Below the pieces are notes generated by a model that was not told the origin of the DNA, made no database searches, and saw only the letters and a list, made by a program, of their open reading frames with translations. Positions 1-10,003 of a stretch of 64,000 nt of DNA are shown piece by piece. The DNA is from Arthrobacter tumbae (GTDB taxonomy: Bacteria; Actinomycetota; Actinomycetes; Actinomycetales; Micrococcaceae), in assembly GCF_016907495.1 (NCBI RefSeq), contig NZ_JAFBCC010000001.1, positions 2,914,001 through 2,978,000 on the forward strand, read 5' to 3'. Position 1 is the first letter of the stretch. The number at the start of each line of letters is the position of its first letter. Both the position numbers and the translations under genes were made by a program.

Positions 1-1
1 G

Positions 2-3000
2 CTGACCTTGAATCCCGTCCTCGCTCAGGGGATCGACCTCGCGGACGGGCGGATCTTCGCGTCGGAGAACTCGCTGCGTTTCGTCGCCGGCACCACAGCC
101 AAAACGGTGTACGCCATCTACGAGGTGCTGGACAGCACCGGGCAGACGGACTCGGCGGAGGTACGGATCAACATCCGGCCGCTCGATGAGCGCAACACGC
201 CTCCGGTACCGAAGAACCTCGACGCGCGCGTCATCGCCGGATCGACGGTCCGGATCCCGGTCCCGCTGGACGGTATCGACGCGGATGGCGACTCGTCCTT
301 CCTCACCGGCATCGACGCCGCTCCGACGATGGGCGCAGCGATCCCGGGACCGAACTACATCGATTTCACGGCTTCGGCCACCGGAGCGGGGACCGACACC
401 TTCACCTACACCGTCCGTGATCGGCTTGGCCTGGAGAACACCGGCACCATTCAGGTGGGCATAGCTCCTGCAGCGGAAGCGAACCAGAAACCCATTGCCG
501 TGAACGATGGCGTGATCCTGCGGCCCGGCCGCGCCATCGCCGTCGACGCGCTGCGCAACGATTCAGACCCCGACGGCGACCCCATCGCGCTTGATCCCAA
601 GGGGGTCACTGCCACCCCGGAGGAGATGGCTCCGGAGGTGGTCGAGGGCCGCGTGCTGTTCAGCGCACCCCAGGCCGAGGGAGACTTCAGCGTCCGCTAC
701 TCAGTGGCTGACGACCGCGGCGCCTCCGCCAACGGCAACATCAACGTGACGGTCGACCAGAACGCTCCGCTGCTCCTGCCCATCGCGCGCGATGACAGGG
801 TCGAGGTGACCGAAACCCGCGGGCAGACCGCCGTGGACGTGCCGGTCCTGAAAAACGACGAGGACCCTGACGGCGTCGCAGAGGACCTCGAAGTCAGCGT
901 AGACCCCGCCAATACAACGGCTGCCGTCGGTGCGGAGAACGTGGTCCGCGTCGAGCTGACACCGGAGCCGCAGTCCATTCCCTACACCGTCGAGGACATC
1001 GACGGTGGTGTCGCGACCGCCGTCATCTGGGTACCCGGGCTGAGTGAGCAGTATCCGACGCTGATCAGCGACGCTCCCATTGATGTGCAGGCGGGGGAGG
1101 AACTCGCCCTGGACCTGCGGGAGCTGGTGGAGGTCCGTGAGGGCCGCACTCCGCGCCTGACCGTCACTGAGAAGGTTTCGGCGATCGGGACCAGCAACTC
1201 CAACGACTGGGTGGTTGATCCGAACAACCTCCGCTACGCCGCGGACGCGGATTACGCCGGCAAGGGCTCCATCACCTTCGAGGTCACCGACGGCACCGGA
1301 CCCGATGACCCGGAGGGTTTGAGCTCAACCCTCACCGTCCTCACCAACGTGATCGCCGCTGAGGAAAGCCCCAACTTCCCGCCGACCCTGGATTCCGGGT
1401 CCCTCGAAGTTGCCATCGCCGAGCCGGCAGTCACGCTCGATCTGGCCGGTCTTGCCGCTGACCAGAATCCTGAGGACACCCTCGAGTTCTCGCTCACCGG
1501 TGAGCAACCTGCCGGCTTCGATATCTCCTTCGCCGGTTCGGTGCTGACCGTCTCAGCCCAGGACGGCGCCGAGGTCGGCACCACCGGAACCATCGGAATC
1601 TCCGTGACGGACGGGGAAGACACGGCGAACAGTTTGGTGGCCCTGACGGTGTTGGCGTCCAGCCGGCCGGTTCCGGTCGCTAACGACGACGAAGTGCCTG
1701 ACGCCGTTCAGGGCGAGCCGGTGACGGTGGACGTGCTCACCAACGACGTGAACCCGTTCCCGGAAGAGCCGCTGCGGATCGTCGACGTCATCGCGGACGG
1801 CAACGGCAGCGTTTCCCAGCAGGGAGACTCAGTCCTCGTGACGCCGGGTGAGTCCTTTGTGGGAAACATGACCGTGCAGTACACGATTGAGGACAAGACC
1901 GGGGAACTGTCCCGCGTCGCAACGGCCCAGATTCTCCTCACGGTCAAGGGCAAGCCGGGCGTTCCCTCTACACCGGTGGTCGAAAGCACGCGAAATAAAT
2001 CGGTGGTCCTGTCCTGGGATCCGCCGGCTGACAACGGTTCACCGATCACCGGTTACACGGTCACCAGTAACAACGGGTTCACCCAGGAGTGCCCGGCGAC
2101 CACGTGTACGCTGACCGGGCTCACCAATAACGTCGAGTACGTGTTCACCGTCACCGCAACCAACGACATCGGTACGTCCGACCCGTCGCCGGAATCGGCG
2201 GTCGCGCGTCCTGACACACAACCGGCTCAGCCTGCTCCTCCGGCGCTGGTGTTCGGTGACGGATCGCTGACGGTGAGCTGGACACCTCCAGCCAACGAGG
2301 GTTCCCCGATCGAAGGCTATGACCTCCAGATCTCTCCCGCACCACCCAACGGGGCGGTCCAGCGCAGCGCAACCGGCAGCCCGCTGACCTGGGAAGGCCT
2401 GGAGAACGGCACCGCCTACAAGGTTCGGGTGCAGGCACGCAATGCCGCTCCGGATCCGTCGGAGTGGAGTGATTACTCCGCTGCCGAGATTCCGGCCGGC
2501 CTGCCGGGAACACCGGCGGCGCCGACGACGACGCGCGCCGACTCAGTGGGCACGGAAAGTCAGCTGGTGGTCGACTGGGCAGACGTGGCGCCGAACGGCG
2601 ACGCCGTGACGAAGTACCAGGTGCAGGAATTCCGCGGGGGCGCCCTGGTGCGCACGTTGCCCGAGGTGCAGGCGTCCGAGCAGACCATCGTCGTGCCTAA
2701 CGCTGAGGCGGACTACAGCTACGCGGTCCGCGCCTACAACAAGGCCGGCTGGACCGAATATGGCGCCCAGTCCACGCCGCGTCGTGCTGTTGGTTCTCCT
2801 GCGGCGCCAAGCAACGTGAGCCTGAAGGAAACCCGAACCAACGCGGAAGGCCGTCACGTTGTGATCAACTTCAGCGAACTCAGCGCTGATCAGCGCAACG
2901 GTGCCCGAGCCTCCGAGGTGAGCTACCAGGCGAACTTCAGCGACGGCCGCCAGATGGGCATCAGACCGGGACAGGAAGTCGGCGGGTTCCCGAACGGCAC

Positions 3001-3679
3001 GGCAGTGACCGCGACGGTCACCGCCATCGTCAACAGCGACGGCGCCAACTACAGTAGCCAACCTGCAGGCTCCAACCGGGTTAATCCGTTCGGCAGCCCC
3101 GGTGCGGCGAGAGCGGGCGCCCGGGACGGGGCCAAGGAACAGAAAGAAGTTACCGTGAGCTGGGATCCACCGAACCTGGGTGCCCACGATGTGAAGCAAA
3201 TCCAGATCAGGATCAACGGCGGCGGGTGGGAGAACGTCCGTAATTCCAATAGCCGCACCATCAAAACCGACGGCTATAACGAGCGTGTCATCATCCGGGT
3301 GCGGTCAATGAATTCACGGGGCGAATTCGGGCCGGTTGCTGAAGCAACAGCCAGAAGCGGTGAGGCTCCACCGCCGCCACCTCCCAAGCCGACAGAGTGG
3401 ACCATCACGGCCGGCGGACCGGAGTTGAGCTCTCGCAGCTGCATGGATCCTCCCAGTGGACCTACGAACTACGGCGGGCCGGGAGACTGCACCGGCGGTC
3501 ACTGGATCAATGCCGGCGAGTCCTTCAAGTCAAGGTGCTATGTAATCTATGGCGGCAACGTCTGGTACTTCCAGAACTCCGGTGGAAAGAACCAGGGACT
3601 CATCATGAAGGGGATTCACGCGCAGGGGCACGGCGCCAACCCTCCCGCCGGAATGCCGCGCAGGGACGGCGGCTGCTGA
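2..3679 (+). CDS. Giant Ig-like/FN3 repeat surface protein, 5'-truncated at window edge
   Basis: The frame is open from base 2 and ends at TGA 3677-3679. The first visible residues (LTLNPVLAQG) match the middle of the paralogue just downstream, about residue 815 there, so several hundred N-terminal residues lie outside the window. Visible parts are Ig/cadherin-like modules with NDSDPDGD and NDEDPDGV turns, then about five FN3-type modules from about residue 650 (SVVLSWDPP, SLTVSWTPP, LVVDWADV). A Pro-rich hinge at about nt 3369 leads to a ~100-residue tip with four cysteines, the last being the final residue. There is no LPXTG or C-terminal membrane helix. The stalk is almost identical to the downstream paralogue, whereas the tip is strongly diverged. 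I infer an exported rod-like protein presenting a disulfide-stabilised tip; its ligand is unknown. Confidence 0.85.
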   Translation: MTLNPVLAQGIDLADGRIFASENSLRFVAGTTAKTVYAIYEVLDSTGQTDSAEVRINIRPLDERNTPPVPKNLDARVIAGSTVRIPVPLDGIDADGDSSFLTGIDAAPTMGAAIPGPNYIDFTASATGAGTDTFTYTVRDRLGLENTGTIQVGIAPAAEANQKPIAVNDGVILRPGRAIAVDALRNDSDPDGDPIALDPKGVTATPEEMAPEVVEGRVLFSAPQAEGDFSVRYSVADDRGASANGNINVTVDQNAPLLLPIARDDRVEVTETRGQTAVDVPVLKNDEDPDGVAEDLEVSVDPANTTAAVGAENVVRVELTPEPQSIPYTVEDIDGGVATAVIWVPGLSEQYPTLISDAPIDVQAGEELALDLRELVEVREGRTPRLTVTEKVSAIGTSNSNDWVVDPNNLRYAADADYAGKGSITFEVTDGTGPDDPEGLSSTLTVLTNVIAAEESPNFPPTLDSGSLEVAIAEPAVTLDLAGLAADQNPEDTLEFSLTGEQPAGFDISFAGSVLTVSAQDGAEVGTTGTIGISVTDGEDTANSLVALTVLASSRPVPVANDDEVPDAVQGEPVTVDVLTNDVNPFPEEPLRIVDVIADGNGSVSQQGDSVLVTPGESFVGNMTVQYTIEDKTGELSRVATAQILLTVKGKPGVPSTPVVESTRNKSVVLSWDPPADNGSPITGYTVTSNNGFTQECPATTCTLTGLTNNVEYVFTVTATNDIGTSDPSPESAVARPDTQPAQPAPPALVFGDGSLTVSWTPPANEGSPIEGYDLQISPAPPNGAVQRSATGSPLTWEGLENGTAYKVRVQARNAAPDPSEWSDYSAAEIPAGLPGTPAAPTTTRADSVGTESQLVVDWADVAPNGDAVTKYQVQEFRGGALVRTLPEVQASEQTIVVPNAEADYSYAVRAYNKAGWTEYGAQSTPRRAVGSPAAPSNVSLKETRTNAEGRHVVINFSELSADQRNGARASEVSYQANFSDGRQMGIRPGQEVGGFPNGTAVTATVTAIVNSDGANYSSQPAGSNRVNPFGSPGAARAGARDGAKEQKEVTVSWDPPNLGAHDVKQIQIRINGGGWENVRNSNSRTIKTDGYNERVIIRVRSMNSRGEFGPVAEATARSGEAPPPPPPKPTEWTITAGGPELSSRSCMDPPSGPTNYGGPGDCTGGHWINAGESFKSRCYVIYGGNVWYFQNSGGKNQGLIMKGIHAQGHGANPPAGMPRRDGGC

Positions 3680-3708
3680 TTTCCCGCGTACCAAAGGCTT
3701 CGATCGTT

Positions 3709-3738
3709 CCTCCCATGGGTACCGGTGCCGATGGGAGG
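3709..3738. terminator. Hairpin between the two giant surface-protein genes
   Basis: Perfect 8-bp arms CCTCCCAT (3709-3716) and ATGGGAGG (3731-3738) enclose a second imperfect stem (GGTAC/GTGCC). It lies 30 bases after the first gene's stop and before the promoter of the second. There is no T-tract, so factor-independent termination is only a guess; attenuation or mRNA-end protection is equally possible. Confidence 0.45.
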
Positions 3739-3765
3739 ATGGCAGGCCAGCCTATAGACTCGTCC

Positions 3766-3793
3766 TTGACGCCTGAGGGGCAAGGCGTACATT
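3766..3793 (+). promoter_or_regulatory. Predicted housekeeping promoter of the secretion-like operon
   Basis: TTGACG at 3766-3771 and TACATT at 3788-3793 are separated by 16 bp, a good match to a vegetative sigma-factor promoter. The predicted transcript starts about 3800, giving a short leader before ATG 3814 with the G-run 3797-3803 as the likely ribosome site. It could drive the whole block to base 25550, since the following genes overlap or nearly touch. Identified from sequence only. Confidence 0.6.
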
Positions 3794-3813
3794 CTTCGGG
3801 GGGATTTCAGCTC

Positions 3814-6800
3814 ATGAATCGTGGTCTCGATCGCCTGCGTCGTTTCAGCACCAGGCACAAGCGGGCATTGTCGGTATCGACCGCTTCCGCAGTGAGCATC
3901 GCCGTGGTGGGCGGTGCGCTCCTTTATCCCGGTTTTGCCACTGCCGAGGTCGATCTGAACGACGGCGGTGTATGGGTGACCAACCGGAACACCGGCATGG
4001 TGGGTCACCTGAATTACCAGTCGTGGTTGCTGGACGGCGGCTATGCAGCGAATAGCGACAGCTTCGACATCATTCAGGACCAGGCCACGGTCTTCAATAT
4101 CAACTCCGACCAGTCGAAGGTCAGCCCCGTCGATGTGGCCAACGTTGTGCGTGGGACTGAGGTGCAGCTGCCCGGTTCAGCGGCTGTGGCGATGGGCGGT
4201 ACGACGGCGGCGGTGACGGACCGTGCCGGTGGTGCGGTCTGGATTACAACGGTGCAGAACCTCGCCGCCTTCAGCGATCAGGAGACCGAACCGGTGGTGA
4301 CCGGTTCTTCCGGTGCGGTCGCGGCGGTGTCCTCGAACAACCGTGTGGTGGTCGCGGATCCGGGCCCTGCAACAGTCTCAACCTACGTAGTTGCGGCGGA
4401 TGGCACCTATGAGGAGCCGGTGGTTGTTGAGGCGGAAGCGCTGGGAACCTTCGGTGACGCGCAGATCGCCGCCGTGGGAGACCAGCCGGTGGTTTTCGAT
4501 GGCGAATCCGGTCAGCTGATCCTGCCTGACGGCGAACCTGTGACCCTTCCCGATGCTGTGGGCGGGCGCCTGCAGCACAGCGGACCGGCGGGCAGCTTTG
4601 CGGTGGTGGCGACGCCGACGTCGCTGATCAAGCAGCCGCTGGCCGGCGGCGATCCGGTCATCACCCCGCTGGATGCGACAGGGGTTCCTGCCTCGCCGGT
4701 GCAGTTGGACGGCTGTGTCCACGCGGCTTGGGCCGGGGTTTCCGTTTATGTCCGTGACTGCGCGGATGACGCCAGTGACCAGCGGCAGGACATCCCGGAA
4801 CTTGGTGCGGAATCGGAACTGGTGTTCCGGGTGAACCGCAGCGTTGTGGTCCTCAACGACGTGAACGCGGGCGACGTGTGGCTGGTTCTGCAGAACATGC
4901 AGCTGGTGGACAACTGGGGTGACATCATCCCGCCGAAGGATGAGTCGGACGACGAGGACCAGGAATCGGCGAGTGAGAACCCGGTCAACACACTCCCGGA
5001 CCGCACGGGTGAGAACCGTCCTCCGGTTGCCGAAGACGACTCCTACGGTGCACGTGAAGGCAAGACCAGCATCCTCAACGTCGTCGCCAATGACACCGAC
5101 CCGGATGGTGACCTGCTCACGGCGCGATTGAGCGGGGACCAGCCGGCCGCCGGCAGTGTGCAGCCCATCTATAACGGCGCCGGCCTGCAGGTTGTGGTGC
5201 CGGCAGATGCTCCGGTGGGTATTTCTACATTCGCTTACGAGGTCGAGGACGGACGTGGCGGCACCGATGCCGCGCAGGTCGACGTCGAGGTTCGCGGGGC
5301 TGACACGAATGAGCCGCCAAATCCTCTGCGTCCCACGAAGATCCTTGTGGAGGAGGGGAAGTCGGTCAGCCAGAACATTCTCTCCAGCTGGACTGATCCC
5401 GACGGCGATGACCTGTTCCTGGTGAGTGCGGAGCCGACGCCGGATGGGGATCAGGTGCGCACGCGCTCGGACGGATTGTTGACGTTCCGCGATGTCGGCA
5501 AGGGCCAGGGGGTGAAGGAAGTCAACATCGTCGTCTCGGACGGCCGTGAAGAGGTGTCCGGTGTTATCAGTTTCGATGTGCGTGCGTCGGGGACACTGCC
5601 GCCGGTGGTCAATTTTGACCACTTCACCGCCGTCGTCGGGCAGGAATCCCAACTGAGCCCGCTGCAGAACGACCTCGATCCGGCAGGCGGCCAACTGAGC
5701 CTCGCGAAGGCGGAGCTGACCGGTGGGGATGCAGTGGTGACGCCGGACTATGACACCGGCACCATCGCCTTCACTCCGAATTCGGCGGGAACCTATTACG
5801 TCGAATACCTGGTGACCAACGGCCCGCAGAGCGCCAGCGGTCTCATTCGCGTCGATGCGAAAGCCGACGGTGCGGAGGGCGCTCCGGTCGCCGTCCGTGA
5901 TGTTGCCCTGTTGCCCCGCAACGGGGACGTTCTGGTCGACGTACTTGGCAATGACAGCGACCCGGGCGGCGGCGTCCTAGTGGTGCAGTCCGTCGAAGTG
6001 CCGGCAGACTCGCCGGTGGACGTAGCGATTCTGAATCATAATGTGTTGCGCATCCATGACGTACGGAACCTCAGCGAGCAGACCACTATCACGTACACGA
6101 TGTCGAACGGCACGGCCTCGGCAACCGGTGAGGTGAGCGTGCTGCCCGTGGAGGGCCCTGAGACGCTGTTGCCGCCGCAGGCCAACTCCGACGAGGTCAC
6201 AGTGCGTGCAGGGGACGTCGTCAACATACCGGTGCTCGACAATGACACCCACCCCAACGGCGACGAACTCACGCTGAGTCCTGTCCTTGCCCAGGGGATC
6301 GACCTCGCGGACGGCCGGATCTTCGCCTCGGAGAACTCACTGCGTTTCGTCGCCGGACCCACGGCGAAGACTGTCTACGCCATCTACGAGGTGCTGGACA
6401 GCACCGGGCAGACCGATTCCGCAGAGGTACGGATCAATATCCGACCGTTGGATGCACCGAATACCCCACCCGTGCCGAAGAACCTCGATGCCCGCGTGAT
6501 CGCCGGATCGACAGTGCGCATCCCGGTTCCGTTAGACGGCATTGACGCCGACGGTGACTCCGCTTTCCTGGCAGGAATCGACGTCGCTCCGACGATGGGC
6601 GCGGCGGTTCCCGGCCCCAACTACATCGACTTCACCGCGTCGGCCGCCGGTGCGGGTACGGATACTTTCACTTACACGGTCCGTGACCGGCTCGGCCTGG
6701 AGAACACCGGCACCATCCAGGTGGGCATAGCTCCTGCAGCGGAAGCGAACCAGAAACCCATTGCCGTGAACGATGGCGTGATTCTGCGGCCCGGCCGCGC

Positions 6801-9800
6801 GATCGCCGTCGATGCGCTGCGGAATGACTCGGACCCGGACGGTGACCCGATCGCCCTTGATCCGGAGGCTCTGGCGGGCACGCCGGAGGAGATGGCTCCG
6901 GAGGTGGTCGAGGGCCGCGTGCTGTTCAGTGCGCCCCAAACAGAAGGTGATTTCAGCGTCCGCTACGGCATCCAGGACAGCCGGGGTGGCATTGCCGCAG
7001 GCAACATCAGTGTCACCGTCGATCAGAACGCTCCGCTGTTGTTGCCGATCGCCCGTGATGATCGGGTGGAGTCGGAAGAGACCCGCGGCCAGACGGCTGT
7101 GGACGTGCCGGTCCTGAAAAACGACGAGGACCCTGACGGTGTGGCCGAGGACCTCGTTGTTCGGGTCGATCCGGCAGCCCTCACCGCCTCAGTGGGAGCG
7201 GAGAACGCAGTCCGCGTTGAGCTCACCGAGCAGGCTCAGATCATCCCGTACACGGTGGAAGACATTGACGGCGGTGTTGCCACCGCGGTGATCTGGGTGC
7301 CTGGCTTGAGTGAGCAGTATCCGACGCTGATCAGCGACGCCCCGATCGATGTGCAGGCGGGGGAGGAACTCGCCCTCGATCTGCGGGAGCTGGTGGAGGT
7401 CCGTGAGGGCCGCACGCCGCGCCTGACCGTTACAGAGAAGGTTTCGGCGATCGGGACCAGCAACTCCAACGACTGGGTGGTTGATCCGAACAACCTCCGC
7501 TACGCCGCGGACGCCGGTTACGCCGGCAAGGGCTCCATCACCTTTGAGGTCACCGACGGCACCGGCCCGGACGACCCGGAGGGCTTGAGCTCAACCCTCA
7601 CCGTCCTCACCAACGTGATCCCCGCTGCCGAAAGCCCCAACATCCCGCCCAGCCTGGACTCGGGCTCGCTGGAAGTTGCAGTTGCTGAGCCGGCGGTCTC
7701 CCTGGATCTGGCCGGCCTTGCCACCGATCCGAACCCCGAAGACACCCTGGAGTTCTCCCTGACCGGTGATCAACCCGCCGGTTTCGAAGTGGCCCTCAAC
7801 GGCTCGGTTCTGAGCGTCGCGCCCGGTGAGAATTCTGAGGCAGGGCTCACCGGCGTTGTGGGAGTTTCGGTATCGGACGGTGAGGAGACGGCATCGAGTT
7901 CAGTCGCGCTGGCGGTATTGGCGTCGAACCGGCCGTTGCCGGTGGCCAATGACGATGAGGTGCCTGACGCCGTTCAGGGTGAGCCCGTCCCAGTGGATGT
8001 GCTGGCCAACGATGTGAACCCGTTCCAGGACGAGCCGCTGCGGATCGTCGATGTGGTGGCGGACGGCAACGGGAGCGTGTCGCAGCAGGGCGACCAGGTT
8101 CTGGTGACGCCGGGTGAGTCCTTTGTTGGGACGATGACGGTGCAGTACACGGTGGAGGACAAGACGGCTGACCAGTCGCGCCTGGCGACGGGGCAGATCG
8201 TGTTGACGGTGAAGGGTAAGCCGGGGGCGCCGTCGACGCCTGTGGTCGAGAGCACCCGGAACAAGTCGGTGGTCCTGTCCTGGGATCCGCCGGCTGACAA
8301 CGGTTCACCGATCACCGGTTACACGGTCACCAGTAACAACGGGTTCACCCAGGAGTGCCCGGCGACCACGTGCACGCTGACCGGTTTGACCAACAACGTC
8401 GAGTACGTCTTCACCGTGACCGCAACCAACGACATCGGTACGTCCGACCCGTCGCCGGAATCGGCGGTCGCGCGTCCTGACACACAACCGGCTCAGCCCG
8501 CGCCGCCGACGCTGGTGTTCGGCGACGGTTCCCTGACGGTGAGCTGGACCCCGCCGGCCAACGAGGGCTCGCCCATCGAGGGCTATGACCTGCAGATTTC
8601 GCCTGCGCCGCCCAACGGGGCGGTCCAGCGCAGCGCCACCGGCAGCCCGCTGACCTGGGAAGGCCTGGAGAACGGCACCGCCTACAAGGTTCGGGTGCAG
8701 GCCCGCAACGCCGCTCCCGAGCCCTCGGAGTGGAGTGATTACTCCGCAGCGGAGACTCCCGCCGGCCTGCCGGGGGTCCCTGCGGCGCCGACGACGACGC
8801 GCGCCCAGGATCTGGGCGGTGAGAGCCAGCTGGTGGTCGATTGGGCTGACGTGATCCCGAACGGCGCACCGGTAACCAAATACCATGTGCAGGAGTTCCG
8901 CGGGGGAGCGCTGGTGCGCACCCTGCCGGAGATCCAGGCGTCCGAGCAGACACTCGTGGTGCCCAACGCCGAAGCTGACTACAGCTACTCCGTCCGTGCC
9001 TACAACAAGGCCGGCTGGACCGAATATGGCGCCCAGTCCACGCCCCGTCGTGCTGTTGGTTCTCCTGCGGCGCCAAGCAACGTGAGCCTGAAGGAAACCC
9101 GAACCAACGCGGAAGGCCGTCACGTCCAGATCAACTTCAGTGAGCTCAACGCACAGCAGCGCAACGGCGCACGGGCGTCCGAAGTGAGCTACCAGGCGAC
9201 GTTCAACAACCGTCAGATGACGGTCAGGCCGGGTCAGGAGATCGGTGGGTTCGCCAACGGATCTGCCGTGACTGCCACGGTGACAGCCATCGTCAACAGC
9301 GACGGCGCCAGCTACTCCAGTTCACCCGCCGCCTCCAATCAGGTGAGCCCGCACGGCAGCCCGGGGAAGCCCTCGGCGGGCGGACAGAACGGTGCACAAA
9401 ACGAGAACAGCGTCACCTTCAACTGGGGACCCCCCAACGCCGGCGCCCACGATGTCAAGCAGATTCAGATCAGTATCGACGGCGGTGGTTGGCAGAACGT
9501 TGCCAATTCCGGTTCGAGGCGGGTCAGCGGGAACTTCGAACAGCAACACGAGATTCGGGTGCGATCGCTGAACTCCAGGGAACAGGCGGGGGCGATTGCA
9601 AGCGCCACAGCCCGTGCCGGCAAGGAACAACCGAGCCGGCTCGACACACGGCTCCTGGGACACATGGAACGAAGCTGCACGGACCCGGCGAACAGGGCTA
9701 CCTACGATCCCGAGGAATTCACTTGTGAAGGCGTGGGCGGGAACAACCCACCGTGGTTCTATGCAATGCACCAGTTCACTGTCGGTTGCTGGATCTCCCA

Positions 9801-9930
9801 CACGGATGGCTACGGCCGGACCGGCCAGTGGTACCGGATCGTTGGAGGGCCGCGCAACGTCGGCCGCTACATCGACGCCGGCCATGTGACCGTTGGTGGG
9901 CCGGCACAGAGCAAGCTGCCGCAGTGCTGA
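3814..9930 (+). CDS. Giant Ig-like/FN3 repeat surface protein (2038 aa)
   Basis: ATG 3814 was chosen because it gives a basic N-terminus plus a hydrophobic segment (about residues 17-38, ending ATA before EVDL) and follows the promoter; the frame is open further upstream without a sensible start. Order: signal peptide or anchor; a ~330-residue region with propeller-like GGxVW/VxD strands; an acidic linker; Ig/cadherin-like modules with ND-DPDGD turns at about residues 424, 712, 809, 1003 and 1103; FN3-like modules from about 1469, 1563, 1655, 1750 and 1847; and a ~110-residue C-terminal tip with four Cys ending in Cys. No sortase signal. It heads the MoxR-to-EssC operon, so it may be the structure that this machinery builds or responds to. 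It is paralogous to the upstream gene, with patches of identical DNA. Biochemical role unknown. Confidence 0.88.
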   Translation: MNRGLDRLRRFSTRHKRALSVSTASAVSIAVVGGALLYPGFATAEVDLNDGGVWVTNRNTGMVGHLNYQSWLLDGGYAANSDSFDIIQDQATVFNINSDQSKVSPVDVANVVRGTEVQLPGSAAVAMGGTTAAVTDRAGGAVWITTVQNLAAFSDQETEPVVTGSSGAVAAVSSNNRVVVADPGPATVSTYVVAADGTYEEPVVVEAEALGTFGDAQIAAVGDQPVVFDGESGQLILPDGEPVTLPDAVGGRLQHSGPAGSFAVVATPTSLIKQPLAGGDPVITPLDATGVPASPVQLDGCVHAAWAGVSVYVRDCADDASDQRQDIPELGAESELVFRVNRSVVVLNDVNAGDVWLVLQNMQLVDNWGDIIPPKDESDDEDQESASENPVNTLPDRTGENRPPVAEDDSYGAREGKTSILNVVANDTDPDGDLLTARLSGDQPAAGSVQPIYNGAGLQVVVPADAPVGISTFAYEVEDGRGGTDAAQVDVEVRGADTNEPPNPLRPTKILVEEGKSVSQNILSSWTDPDGDDLFLVSAEPTPDGDQVRTRSDGLLTFRDVGKGQGVKEVNIVVSDGREEVSGVISFDVRASGTLPPVVNFDHFTAVVGQESQLSPLQNDLDPAGGQLSLAKAELTGGDAVVTPDYDTGTIAFTPNSAGTYYVEYLVTNGPQSASGLIRVDAKADGAEGAPVAVRDVALLPRNGDVLVDVLGNDSDPGGGVLVVQSVEVPADSPVDVAILNHNVLRIHDVRNLSEQTTITYTMSNGTASATGEVSVLPVEGPETLLPPQANSDEVTVRAGDVVNIPVLDNDTHPNGDELTLSPVLAQGIDLADGRIFASENSLRFVAGPTAKTVYAIYEVLDSTGQTDSAEVRINIRPLDAPNTPPVPKNLDARVIAGSTVRIPVPLDGIDADGDSAFLAGIDVAPTMGAAVPGPNYIDFTASAAGAGTDTFTYTVRDRLGLENTGTIQVGIAPAAEANQKPIAVNDGVILRPGRAIAVDALRNDSDPDGDPIALDPEALAGTPEEMAPEVVEGRVLFSAPQTEGDFSVRYGIQDSRGGIAAGNISVTVDQNAPLLLPIARDDRVESEETRGQTAVDVPVLKNDEDPDGVAEDLVVRVDPAALTASVGAENAVRVELTEQAQIIPYTVEDIDGGVATAVIWVPGLSEQYPTLISDAPIDVQAGEELALDLRELVEVREGRTPRLTVTEKVSAIGTSNSNDWVVDPNNLRYAADAGYAGKGSITFEVTDGTGPDDPEGLSSTLTVLTNVIPAAESPNIPPSLDSGSLEVAVAEPAVSLDLAGLATDPNPEDTLEFSLTGDQPAGFEVALNGSVLSVAPGENSEAGLTGVVGVSVSDGEETASSSVALAVLASNRPLPVANDDEVPDAVQGEPVPVDVLANDVNPFQDEPLRIVDVVADGNGSVSQQGDQVLVTPGESFVGTMTVQYTVEDKTADQSRLATGQIVLTVKGKPGAPSTPVVESTRNKSVVLSWDPPADNGSPITGYTVTSNNGFTQECPATTCTLTGLTNNVEYVFTVTATNDIGTSDPSPESAVARPDTQPAQPAPPTLVFGDGSLTVSWTPPANEGSPIEGYDLQISPAPPNGAVQRSATGSPLTWEGLENGTAYKVRVQARNAAPEPSEWSDYSAAETPAGLPGVPAAPTTTRAQDLGGESQLVVDWADVIPNGAPVTKYHVQEFRGGALVRTLPEIQASEQTLVVPNAEADYSYSVRAYNKAGWTEYGAQSTPRRAVGSPAAPSNVSLKETRTNAEGRHVQINFSELNAQQRNGARASEVSYQATFNNRQMTVRPGQEIGGFANGSAVTATVTAIVNSDGASYSSSPAASNQVSPHGSPGKPSAGGQNGAQNENSVTFNWGPPNAGAHDVKQIQISIDGGGWQNVANSGSRRVSGNFEQQHEIRVRSLNSREQAGAIASATARAGKEQPSRLDTRLLGHMERSCTDPANRATYDPEEFTCEGVGGNNPPWFYAMHQFTVGCWISHTDGYGRTGQWYRIVGGPRNVGRYIDAGHVTVGGPAQSKLPQC

Positions 9931-10003
9931 CCCCCGGCGGCCTGCACGTATTCTTTCCCGTGGGCAAGCACGGATTCCGCAAGAGAAAAAGGAACAGATC
10001 ATC

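Noticed and set aside
3360..3679. Sortase-anchored surface protein
   Set aside because: Neither giant protein has an LPXTG-like motif or C-terminal hydrophobic helix; both end in Cys.
3397..3813. Extension of the second giant protein upstream of ATG 3814 (open frame back to 3397)
   Set aside because: It would overlap the previous gene in another frame, bury the signal peptide 139 residues inside, and ignore the good promoter at 3766-3793.
4378..5694. Long antisense open frame (about 438 codons) opposite the giant gene
   Set aside because: Composition is Arg/His-rich with no recognisable domain; it is the expected shadow of a high-GC gene. Similar antisense frames opposite hutU (45386-46702) and hutF-hutI (48486-51382) were rejected for the same reason.
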